Assembly: GCA_964386975.1 (NCBI GenBank)
Contig: CAYLUS010000032.1
Location: 1 to 23,903, forward strand
Length of the DNA: 23,903 nucleotides
Direction: 5' to 3'
Source of the DNA: UBA6136 sp964386975
GTDB lineage: Bacteria > Pseudomonadota > Gammaproteobacteria > Methylococcales > Methylococcaceae
Position 1 is the first letter of the stretch; each line of letters begins with the position of its first letter. A program made the position numbers and the translations under genes. This document shows positions 1-6,700 of this stretch, piece after piece. The notes beneath the pieces were generated by a model. It was not told the DNA's origin, made no database searches, and saw nothing but the letters and a program-made list of their open reading frames with translations.

Positions 1-13
1 TCGCGCTCTCCTT

Positions 14-60
14 CCTCCCCATGAATGGGGAGGTTTGACGCGCTTCCCGATCAAATCGGG
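14..60. repeat. Tandem hairpins at left edge, possible IS200/IS605-type end
   Basis: Two perfect inverted repeats lie back to back. The first is CCTCCCCAT / ATGGGGAGG (14-22 and 25-33) and the second is CCCGAT / ATCGGG (46-51 and 55-60). They are separated by TTTGACGCGCTTC. No long T tract follows, so an ordinary terminator is not the best reading. A GC-rich hairpin followed by a TTTGACGCGC-like stretch resembles, from memory, the right ends of IS200/IS605 (TnpB-carrying) elements. No transposase is visible because the window begins here. It could instead be a chromosomal intergenic repeat or the end of an upstream gene's transcript. Confidence 0.3.
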
Positions 61-259
61 TGATCGACCATCATCATGGACGTGGATCCATGCAAAACCT
101 GTTTCTGAGCCAAGCTTAACCGCCGCAGTTGGAATCGCAAGCACTGGACTTGCTGTTTAATGTTCGTTAAGATGATGGAATAAAGGCTGACTTAACTCCT
201 TGAATCATCTCGATGAGTCTGTCAGCCCAGCACACACTAAGTTAAGTGCGAAAGTTTTT

Positions 260-335
260 GGGCTGTTAGCTCAGTTGGTAGAGCAGTGGACTCTTAATCC
301 ATCGGTCCAAGGTTCGAATCCTTGACAGCCCACCA
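260..335 (+). tRNA. tRNA-Lys (anticodon CTT)
   Basis: A complete 76-nt cloverleaf can be folded. The acceptor stem GGGCTGT pairs with ACAGCCC, the D arm is GCTC...GAGC, and the anticodon stem GTGGA/TCCAT encloses the loop CTCTTAA, giving anticodon CTT (lysine, AAG codons). The T arm has GGTTCGAATCC, followed by discriminator A and an encoded CCA end at 333-335. A strong terminator follows at once, so this is a single-tRNA transcript at least at its 3' side. No convincing promoter was found in 120-259. tRNA genes are common integration sites, and the region just downstream holds accessory genes. Confidence 0.97.
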
Positions 336-341
336 AATAAT

Positions 342-377
342 AAAAAGGGTTAGGCAGAGTTGCCTAGCCCTTTTTTT
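342..377 (+). terminator. Rho-independent terminator of tRNA-Lys
   Basis: The 10-bp stem GGGTTAGGCA / TGCCTAGCCC (one G-T wobble) has a GAGT loop. It is preceded by five A and followed by seven T, starting 7 nt after the tRNA CCA end. The flanking A and T tracts would also extend the hairpin. Confidence 0.93.
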
Positions 378-586
378 ATTGGTTTTTGGGGGAGCACAGG
401 GTGCATGGCGACCAGGTGTTTTGCTTACAACCGCCTTTTCCCAAAGATCAGTCCCATCAAACTACCATCTCACAAAACGCTCAGATGGGACCCTCGAGCT
501 AGGAGTTTTCTATTTTGAGATCCTTGAATTCAATCTCAGGAAGCCTCTTAATCTGACCCTATGAGCACATGACCTGCCAGTCAGGA
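378..586. other. Intergenic, no gene seen
   Basis: No credible coding sequence was found between the tRNA terminator and the small minus-strand ORFs. The only visible structures are a 7-bp inverted repeat TCCCATC ... GATGGGA (about 447-490) and an imperfect palindrome centred on TTGAATTCAA near 525. An 80-codon plus-strand frame across this stretch starts inside the tRNA, so it is not a gene. Confidence 0.5.
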
Positions 587-718
587 TCAGATCTTCAATG
601 AGACTCCCATTAAAATAGCGTTGCCAGAGGCTATGGAGGTGGCTCCAAGCGCCCATCTCATCTCGTCTGCAGGTGCCCGAGTTACTTTCTCCTCATCACA
701 ACACGCTAATAAGAGCAT
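587..718 (-). CDS. Small ORF, 43 aa, possible continuation of the upstream small ORF
   Basis: This frame reads MLLLACCDEE... and ends ...GVSLKI. It overlaps the end of the 54-aa ORF at 696-860 in the +1 frame. If the two are joined by one base change near 715, they give a continuous protein of roughly 90 residues with a hydrophobic middle and an even composition. On its own it has no ribosome binding site. I do not recognise it. It may be the 3' half of a frameshifted small gene, or chance. Confidence 0.22.
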   Translation of the reverse strand: MLLLACCDEEKVTRAPADEMRWALGATSIASGNAILMGVSLKI

Positions 719-860
719 CTATTTCTTGGCTGGCAAGCCAGATAAGGCCCGTTACCGATGGTTTTCTGCTGCCATCACCAGCAAGATAGTAATTACATGC
801 GTCAACAATCGTATTCGCATTCTTGATGCGATGCTTCAGGTAGCGCCTTTTTTCGGCCAT
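696..860 (-). CDS. Hypothetical small protein, 54 aa, downstream of the hydrolase gene
   Basis: An ATG at 860 opens a 54-residue frame (MAEKRRYLKHRIKNAN... to ...DALISVL) starting 20 nt after the stop codon of the hydrolase ORF on the same strand. That spacing fits co-transcription. The first 15 residues are strongly basic and the remainder is mixed. No clear Shine-Dalgarno sequence precedes the ATG. Its position directly after a possible secreted lipase is where an immunity or chaperone gene could sit, but nothing in the residues proves that. The family is unknown. The frame may have been longer originally (see 587-718). A plus-strand frame at 621-914 overlaps the same DNA and has no better support. 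Confidence 0.33.
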   Translation of the reverse strand: MAEKRRYLKHRIKNANTIVDACNYYLAGDGSRKPSVTGLIWLASQEIDALISVL

Positions 861-880
861 GCCCAGTCTCGGCCAGGATT

Positions 881-2197
881 TTACGCACTCATCATTTTTT
901 GGGCTGTATTGTAGCTAGAAGACAATAACAGAGCATTATTGGTATCGGTTCCAACGATATAAGGCATAATCCGAGTCATATTTTCGTTTGTGAAATATGT
1001 TCTAGTCTCGATCATGCGTTTAAATTGGGGGTCTTTGATCGGCTTTATGATTTGCGAGTTTGAATAGGTAATACCCATTTTGTTCAAAGAGGACTGCTTT
1101 GGGTTTGCCTGATACGTACTTGGACGGCTTCCATAAGCGGATGCGCCACTGTCTCGAGCAGCCCGTTTTTCGACAAGGTCGGTGCAGTATTCCTCGTGGT
1201 CATTGAGGTATTTTTCCGGATTGAAAACGTGATTTCTTCGATCGTTTTCCCGCACAGGTCGGACCTGCTCTCCTCCCCCGGCAACCTTTCCTGTCAAGCC
1301 GCTCGGTTTACTTTTTTCTCGAACAGGATCGATACATTGCTTGATAAATTGGTAATAAAAAAGGACATCCTCAGGAGACTCCATGGGATCAATATAGCTT
1401 CCCATCTGCAAGGGGGTGCCATGTGCGCTCAGATATTTAATTCCCAAGTGCCTTACGAGATTTGCAATGTTTCTCATTGCAGGATGAGCCTTCGAGATAT
1501 CACTGAATGCCCCTGCAACACAGGAATGATTTCCTGGCAGAGGAAGAAAATGCACATTTGGTGGGGCGATTTGCTTGCCACCGGTAGGGATGGTCCCATA
1601 TTCCCGCGGATCTCGACAGTAAATGTCAGCCCGGTCCGTTGGCTGAAAATTAGCTCTTATATCGTCCAGTGCAATAATCGCGAGATAGTTCGCAACGTTG
1701 GGAGGGATATTTAACTGAGTCTCTGTCCGTTCCGTTTTACCCCCTGGAACAGGGTCAACGGCGAATACATTAATTGGGATCTCATAGTGGAAAACGTTGA
1801 ATAGCGCATTGGCAATCCGGAGTGCGGTCACTGCGCCTCGACTCCAACCCACCAGGTTGATAGCGTCCGGGCGACGGCCATGTTCAAATGAAAGGTCACA
1901 GATAATGTCCAGTGCTTTGGCGATATTGTCATCCCAGCCCAGTCCGAATAGACGTCCCCCATCCCTATCCGTTTTAAAAGTATCCCCCTGTGCCTCTTGA
2001 AAAAGTGACCCCTTCCTCGGGACAGTAGCCGATTGAACCCCGCCAAAGATCGCAGTACCAAAGCCCGGATTGTGGGGCGAAGTTGCCGTCTTTTCTGCAC
2101 CGGTAAATGGATTTAGAGTCCCAGGGGTTGCGTAGCCGTAGCCTCGGGTGGAGTTTTTGGCCTCAACCGATTCCGAGCCAACGCCCATATTGATCAT
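881..2197 (-). CDS. Alpha/beta-hydrolase (lipase/phospholipase-like), main part of a frameshifted gene
   Basis: The 438-residue frame holds the catalytic part of an alpha/beta-hydrolase. Visible elements are the nucleophile elbow GWSRGA (Ser119), a strand ending in AVDPV (Asp148) and PGNHS (His224), which together make a plausible Ser-Asp-His triad. The GxSRGA elbow is shared with the DUF2235/Tle1 type of bacterial phospholipases and with related hydrolases of intracellular gammaproteobacteria; assignment to either is inference. No signal peptide is present. The C-terminal 170 residues show no recognised motif. The paralogue at 2545-3963 shares all three motifs in the same order. The frame begins at ATG 2197, but the family's N-terminal strand with NHG is missing from it and lies in another frame just upstream (2194-2370). 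The gene is therefore probably a 496-residue protein broken by one base, or two coupled ORFs (ATGA overlap). Confidence 0.8.
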   Translation of the reverse strand: MINMGVGSESVEAKNSTRGYGYATPGTLNPFTGAEKTATSPHNPGFGTAIFGGVQSATVPRKGSLFQEAQGDTFKTDRDGGRLFGLGWDDNIAKALDIICDLSFEHGRRPDAINLVGWSRGAVTALRIANALFNVFHYEIPINVFAVDPVPGGKTERTETQLNIPPNVANYLAIIALDDIRANFQPTDRADIYCRDPREYGTIPTGGKQIAPPNVHFLPLPGNHSCVAGAFSDISKAHPAMRNIANLVRHLGIKYLSAHGTPLQMGSYIDPMESPEDVLFYYQFIKQCIDPVREKSKPSGLTGKVAGGGEQVRPVRENDRRNHVFNPEKYLNDHEEYCTDLVEKRAARDSGASAYGSRPSTYQANPKQSSLNKMGITYSNSQIIKPIKDPQFKRMIETRTYFTNENMTRIMPYIVGTDTNNALLLSSSYNTAQKMMSA

Positions 2198-2370
2198 GTA
2201 TGTCGCAAACTGCGCATTTTGATCACATACCGCCCTGTCGCCTCGTCAAGATCGACATGCGCCTCCTCTGCTTTGGGCATGAGGTTGTGAAGAAAGGTCA
2301 CAATCTCGAAGTGATTTTTGTCAGCGTTGAAGTCTGTTCCGTGATTAAACACGGTAAATACAAATGGCAT
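2194..2370 (-). pseudogene. N-terminal 58 residues of the frameshifted hydrolase
   Basis: An ATG at 2370, preceded by GGTGAGGTG as ribosome binding site, opens a frame MPFVFTVFNHGTD... that aligns from residue 1 with the paralogue's start, MGRTLTVLNHG. The frame ends at TGA 2196-2194, which overlaps the ATG of the next frame (ATGA). Adding one A to the A4 run (TTTT at 2217-2220 on the plus strand) would fuse the two frames into one 496-codon gene. In the fused protein the region before the former start, ...NAQFATYMINMGVGS, would align with ...DENSRFLVTQGQGTS of the paralogue. This is either a real inactivating indel, a sequencing error in a short homopolymer, or genuine translational coupling or frameshifting. 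Confidence 0.75.
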
Positions 2371-2479
2371 CGGATCACCTCACCAAAATTGAGACGGTAG
2401 CGTTATCACAAACACGGACTGGTCACGAAAAATCACTTTACCTCAAAAAGAGAGCGTACCGGATCTTGCAGACCCATCC

Positions 2480-2499
2480 AGAAATAGGGGCCCATTTCT
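2480..2499. other. Hairpin between the two hydrolase genes
   Basis: The inverted repeat AGAAAT / ATTTCT flanks AGGGGCCC, so the stem can extend into GGGCCC. It lies in the 174-nt gap between the stop of the first hydrolase and the start of the second. No T tract follows on the minus strand, so it is more likely a processing or attenuation structure, or chance, than a terminator. Confidence 0.25.
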
Positions 2500-2544
2500 C
2501 AGGAAAAGCTGTAGCAGTCGCAAGAGGTCCTGCAGCGCTTTTGG

Positions 2545-3963
2545 TCAATCGATGAGACCCTGATCAGCAAGACTCATCTGAACCCGTTTTAGATCCTCGA
2601 AGTCCTGCCCCCTTCGCTCACTTGTATCGTCCATCAAGGCTCGGATCTCCTGCCTGCTCCGGTAGCACAACATCTGCTTAATTCGTTTGACATGCTCTGG
2701 GAGCTGGCTATTAAGGCCCGTGGGCGTGTAATCTCCAGCCAGTCGCTGGTTGTTGCCATTTGATGCGCAGAGCTCTGCGTACACCGTCGGATGGGTCGCC
2801 TGAAACAAAGTCTTATGATGTTGATTGATGAAAAATTTTTCAGCAAAGACGTTACTCCCTCGCCCCCTTTCAGAAGAGGTGGCCATCCCCATGATTGGGC
2901 GCTGAACCGTATGGGCCTGAACTATGTTGGCCGGGTTATAGCCCGGTGTCATGTAGCCCATGATGCTGCAAAGCAACTTGTCATAATGTTGGAGGAGATC
3001 ACTTACCCCAAGACAGAGCTCTCTTTTCATCCGATCCCTCAGGTATGAGGGGTTTCCATCAAGGCTTCCGTTTTGTTTGAGAAACTTGTAGCAAAGATGC
3101 GCCACGATCGTCCCGGAGGAGTTGTCTGTTTTGGCGACATTTGAGTGATCACCCGGAAAAGGCAAACAGGTGTACTTCATGTATTGCTCTGGCAGCGGGA
3201 GCGGGGGAAACGCGAAGCGATCCTCGTTGCCCGCGATAATGAAGATGTATTTCTTTACATTGTCTGGAATTCGATTGCTGGCGTAATCCCCATCATCGGT
3301 ATCCTGGCCAAGACCTGCCACAGGATCCACAGCAAAAATATTGATCTCGATGTCAGGAAAGTGCTTCTCCAGAAAATTAGCCTGACGGAGGCAGGTCACC
3401 GCCCCTCGGCTCCAGCCCACCATGTTGATTTTGGTGATAGGCTCCAGAAAGGTGTTCTCCCTGCACTTGAGAAGATGGTTATAAAGTCGATCGACATTGG
3501 CATAAACCCCAATGTCCTCTGTGGCGCCCAGCTTTGCCATTTTCATGAAGCCCATGCCAAAAGACGTGAGCCCGCCTCTGACATTCCTCGCAGACTGCTT
3601 TTCCGCACTCGCAATTTGCTTGGCGTGAAGCTGAGTTTCAGATTCACCGAAGTATCCCGGATGATTGGAGTCACCGATCATGCTGGCTCGATCAGGGTTG
3701 TAGCCACCCTGCTTTCCGGAGGTGCCTTGTCCCTGAGTCACGAGAAAGCGGCTGTTTTCGTCGAGCTTGCGAACCGGTTCTGCGGTCCGGATCACGGAGG
3801 TGGTCTTCATCGAGGGGTTGGGATCTTCGGCCCATCGGAAGATTTGTTCGATTCGGGTGACGAGTTCGGGCTGCAAGGTTTTCTCAAAGCCGAAGGTTTT
3901 GGATTGAGTTTTCCCCGTAAAACTCTCGCTGCCATGATTCAAAACCGTTAATGTTCTTCCCAC
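2545..3963 (-). CDS. Alpha/beta-hydrolase (lipase/phospholipase-like), intact paralogue
   Basis: This 472-residue protein starts at GTG 3963; AGAGGA (3969-3974) sits 5 nt upstream as ribosome binding site. The N-terminal strand LTVLNHG gives the usual first beta strand with an HG oxyanion-hole motif. The nucleophile elbow is GWSRGA (Ser185), the acid is probably Asp213 in FAVDPV, and the histidine is His273 in PGDHS. It has no signal peptide or membrane segment, so if exported it would need a dedicated system such as type IV or VI secretion; none is encoded here. Residues beyond about 300 form a poorly recognised C-terminal region. The other hydrolase gene lies 174 nt downstream in the same direction, indicating tandem duplication followed by strong divergence. 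Substrate is unknown; a lipid or ester is inferred from the fold. Confidence 0.85.
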   Translation of the reverse strand: MGRTLTVLNHGSESFTGKTQSKTFGFEKTLQPELVTRIEQIFRWAEDPNPSMKTTSVIRTAEPVRKLDENSRFLVTQGQGTSGKQGGYNPDRASMIGDSNHPGYFGESETQLHAKQIASAEKQSARNVRGGLTSFGMGFMKMAKLGATEDIGVYANVDRLYNHLLKCRENTFLEPITKINMVGWSRGAVTCLRQANFLEKHFPDIEINIFAVDPVAGLGQDTDDGDYASNRIPDNVKKYIFIIAGNEDRFAFPPLPLPEQYMKYTCLPFPGDHSNVAKTDNSSGTIVAHLCYKFLKQNGSLDGNPSYLRDRMKRELCLGVSDLLQHYDKLLCSIMGYMTPGYNPANIVQAHTVQRPIMGMATSSERGRGSNVFAEKFFINQHHKTLFQATHPTVYAELCASNGNNQRLAGDYTPTGLNSQLPEHVKRIKQMLCYRSRQEIRALMDDTSERRGQDFEDLKRVQMSLADQGLID

Positions 3964-4326
3964 GTCAATCCTCTGCTTCGTTTGCTTATCCAGTAAGAGT
4001 TGCTTGGGGTGTGCTCAATGATCCGCAGCCTGCCTACCCGAAGCGCTAATAAGATACCCTGTAATCCGCTCACAGTTGCTAATGCCTCGAACTTTAGGAC
4101 ATGATCGGATAGCTTCGAGCAACGAGACCCGCCCAGACCCTGGCTGGGTAACCTCCCATGGACGTCCCTAAAACGGGTTTATTAACGGTATAAAAGAGGT
4201 GAAGATGCAGCGTTGATTGCCATGAGGGCTTGTAACTGTTGGCTGAAAGCGGTCCTTAGTGGAGGAACCCTCAGTAAGTGCGAATTCAAAGGGTTATTTA
4301 TTGTTGTCAACTTTTAGGGTCAAGTC
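3964..4326. promoter_or_regulatory. Divergent intergenic region, hydrolase genes / katG
   Basis: These 363 nt separate two divergently transcribed genes and must hold both promoters, but no -35/-10 pair is convincing. On the minus strand TGTGAGCGGATTACA (4060-4074) is an imperfect palindrome followed by TATCTT, a possible -10 for the hydrolase operon. Ahead of katG, AGGGT (4316-4320) is a modest ribosome binding site 6 nt from the ATG. No OxyR or Fur site could be identified by eye. Confidence 0.35.
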
Positions 4327-6525
4327 ATGAGCAGTGAAAGCAGATGTCCGTTTGGTGGGTCACAGGCTAAGTCCTTCAAAAACAGCGCTCAGACGAGTAA
4401 GGAGTGGTGGCCGAACCAGCTCAATCTGAGCATTCTTCACCAGCATTCGGCGATTTCAAATCCGCTGGGTCCCGAGTTCAGCTACAGGGAGCACTTCAAC
4501 AGTCTCGACTTTGCCGCGCTTAAGGAAGATCTGGTCTCGCTAATGACCGATTCACAAGACTGGTGGCCTGCCGACTGGGGGCACTATGGCCCGCTCTTCA
4601 TTCGAATGGCATGGCACAGTGCAGGTACTTACCGTGTCACTGATGGACGTGGAGGGGCTGGATCAGGTAGCCAACGATTTGCTCCGCTAAACAGTTGGCC
4701 TGATAACGGAAATCTGGATAAAGCGCGGCGGTTGCTCTGGCCAATCAAACAAAAATACGGCAATACGATTTCATGGGCCGACCTAATGATGCTCGCAGGC
4801 CATTGTGCGCTTGAATCAATGGGGCTCAAGACTTTTGGCTTTGGGGGTGGGCGCGAAGATGTTTGGCAACCGGAAGAGGACATCTACTGGGGCTCTGAGA
4901 GCGAATGGCTTGGGGATAATCGATATAGCGGAGATCGTGAACTTGAGAGCCCTCTCGCCGCTGTAGAAATGGGATTGATCTACGTTAACCCTGAAGGACC
5001 GAATGGTCATCCTGATCCCGTGGCCTCTGGGCGTGACATAAGGGAAACATTTTCCCGCATGGCGATGAATGACGAAGAAACAGTCGCCCTCATTGCGGGA
5101 GGTCATACCTTCGGTAAAGCGCATGGCGCTGGAGACCCTCGTCTTGTCGGGCCAGAGCCAGAAGCCGCCTGCATTGAAGCGCAGGGGCTCGGCTGGATCA
5201 ATGCTTTTGAATCCGGCAGGGGAGTTCACACGACGACCAGCGGGATCGAAGGCGCCTGGAAACCCAACCCTACACGGTGGGACAACGGGTACTTTGATAT
5301 GCTTTTTGGCTACGAATGGGAACTTACAAAAAGCCCTGCAGGCGCGCACCAGTGGGTCGCTCAGAATGTCAGTGATGAGCACTTGATTCCAGATGCGCAT
5401 GACGCGGCCAAGAAACACCCACCGATAATGACGACGGCCGATCTCGCGCTTCGTTTTGACCCACTTTACGAGCCTATCGCGCGCCGATTCCACGCAAATC
5501 CAGACCTTTTTGCAGATTCATTTGCGCGCGCATGGTTCAAACTGACCCATCGTGATTTGGGCCCAAAATCCCGCTATCTCGGTCCTGAAGTTCCTACCGA
5601 GGATCTCATTTGGCAGGACCCTATACCTGCCATTTCTAATCTCCCCATTGATCCAGACAATATCGCCGACCTCAAAGCCTCGCTGCTGGCGAGTAGCCTC
5701 TCAATTAAAGACCTCGTCAGAACGGCCTGGGCCTCGGCCTCAACATTTCGAGGGTCTGATAAGAGAGGGGGTGCAAATGGCGCGAGGATTCGATTGGCCC
5801 CTCAAAAGGATTGGCCTGTTAACGAGCCAATCAAACTTGCTCGCGCGTTAGCTATCCTTGAGGAGATTCAGCAAAAGTTTAACCAAACCCAAGTGGATGG
5901 TCGAAGCGTGTCATTGGCTGATCTCATTGTTCTTGGGGGGTGTGCTGGAATAGAAGAAGCAGCAAAGGCTGCTGGCATTCCAGTCGTTGTGCCTTTTGTC
6001 CCCGGGCGTAGCGATGCATCCCAATCTCATACTGATATCGAGTCATTTTCTGTACTTGAGCCAACATCCGATGCGTTTCGCAATTATTCGACGAAGGAGC
6101 ACGATCCTTTGGAGGAGGCCCGCTTACTGGATAGGGCACAACTTCTGACATTAAGTGCTCCTGAAATGACGGTTCTATTGGGTGGGCTCCGTGTACTGGG
6201 TGTCCAATGGGAGGGTTCAAGTCTAGGGCTCTTTACAACACGGCCGGAGGTGCTAAGCAATGACTTCTTCGTTAATTTGCTTGATATGGATACGACGTGG
6301 TCTTTATCGTTAGATAAACAAGGGGTGTACCTTGGCCATTCTCGCAAGACGCAAGAGTTGAAATGGGAAGCCTCCAGAGTCGATCTTGTTTTTGGTTCAA
6401 ACTCTCAGCTCAGGGCGATTGCTGAGGTTTATGCCCAAGAGGATGCTCAGCAAAAATTCGTAAACGACTTTGTGGCGGTATGGATCAAAGTGATGAATCT
6501 GGATCGCTTTGACCTCAATAGTTGA
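4327..6525 (+). CDS. katG: Catalase-peroxidase KatG
   Basis: A bifunctional haem b catalase-peroxidase that removes hydrogen peroxide in the cytoplasm. At 732 residues it has the family's usual length. The N-terminal catalytic domain carries the distal site IRMAWHSAGTYR (Arg93, Trp96, His97) and the proximal haem ligand His260 in GGHTFGKAHG. The partners of the covalent Trp-Tyr-Met adduct are Trp96, Tyr219 (LIYVNPEGPNG) and Met245 (RMAMNDEET). All catalytic residues known for the family are present. The C-terminal haem-less repeat follows from about residue 420 (DLVRTAWASASTFRGSDKRGGANG). The ATG with AGGGT upstream fits the usual MS...CPFG start. It is transcribed alone, divergent from the hydrolase genes and convergent with znuD. 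OxyR-type control is likely from family knowledge, but no site was seen. Confidence 0.98.
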   Translation: MSSESRCPFGGSQAKSFKNSAQTSKEWWPNQLNLSILHQHSAISNPLGPEFSYREHFNSLDFAALKEDLVSLMTDSQDWWPADWGHYGPLFIRMAWHSAGTYRVTDGRGGAGSGSQRFAPLNSWPDNGNLDKARRLLWPIKQKYGNTISWADLMMLAGHCALESMGLKTFGFGGGREDVWQPEEDIYWGSESEWLGDNRYSGDRELESPLAAVEMGLIYVNPEGPNGHPDPVASGRDIRETFSRMAMNDEETVALIAGGHTFGKAHGAGDPRLVGPEPEAACIEAQGLGWINAFESGRGVHTTTSGIEGAWKPNPTRWDNGYFDMLFGYEWELTKSPAGAHQWVAQNVSDEHLIPDAHDAAKKHPPIMTTADLALRFDPLYEPIARRFHANPDLFADSFARAWFKLTHRDLGPKSRYLGPEVPTEDLIWQDPIPAISNLPIDPDNIADLKASLLASSLSIKDLVRTAWASASTFRGSDKRGGANGARIRLAPQKDWPVNEPIKLARALAILEEIQQKFNQTQVDGRSVSLADLIVLGGCAGIEEAAKAAGIPVVVPFVPGRSDASQSHTDIESFSVLEPTSDAFRNYSTKEHDPLEEARLLDRAQLLTLSAPEMTVLLGGLRVLGVQWEGSSLGLFTTRPEVLSNDFFVNLLDMDTTWSLSLDKQGVYLGHSRKTQELKWEASRVDLVFGSNSQLRAIAEVYAQEDAQQKFVNDFVAVWIKVMNLDRFDLNS

Positions 6526-6700
6526 AGCATCTTGATGGATGTTTTGGAAGCGCGAGGCCTGACATTCCGGACTGATTTCACCTTCAGCACTACCTCACGT
6601 GGGCCCAGCTGCCGAATGCGTGATAGTCAGTCACCCCGGGATCTCAGGCTTTTTTGCCGCTGGTGTCCATCGGCCGATACTGGAAGTGCCGATTGCCTGC

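Noticed and set aside
322..564. Plus-strand frame of 80 codons
   Set aside because: It begins inside the tRNA-Lys gene and runs through its terminator; no ribosome binding site and no protein-like motifs.
621..914. Plus-strand frame of 97 codons
   Set aside because: It overlaps the end of the hydrolase gene and lies opposite the small minus-strand ORFs. It lacks a ribosome binding site and recognisable features. Not excluded completely, but less supported than the minus strand.
3145..3951. Plus-strand frame of 268 codons
   Set aside because: Exactly antisense to the intact hydrolase gene, whose motifs and ribosome binding site are clear; it is a shadow frame.
4060..4074. True lac operator
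   Set aside because: Close to lacO over 15 bases, but no lac genes or LacI-family regulator are present, so similarity alone does not justify the name. Kept only as a low-interest dyad.
4816..5493. Minus-strand frame of 225 codons
   Set aside because: Antisense to the strongly conserved catalytic domain of katG.
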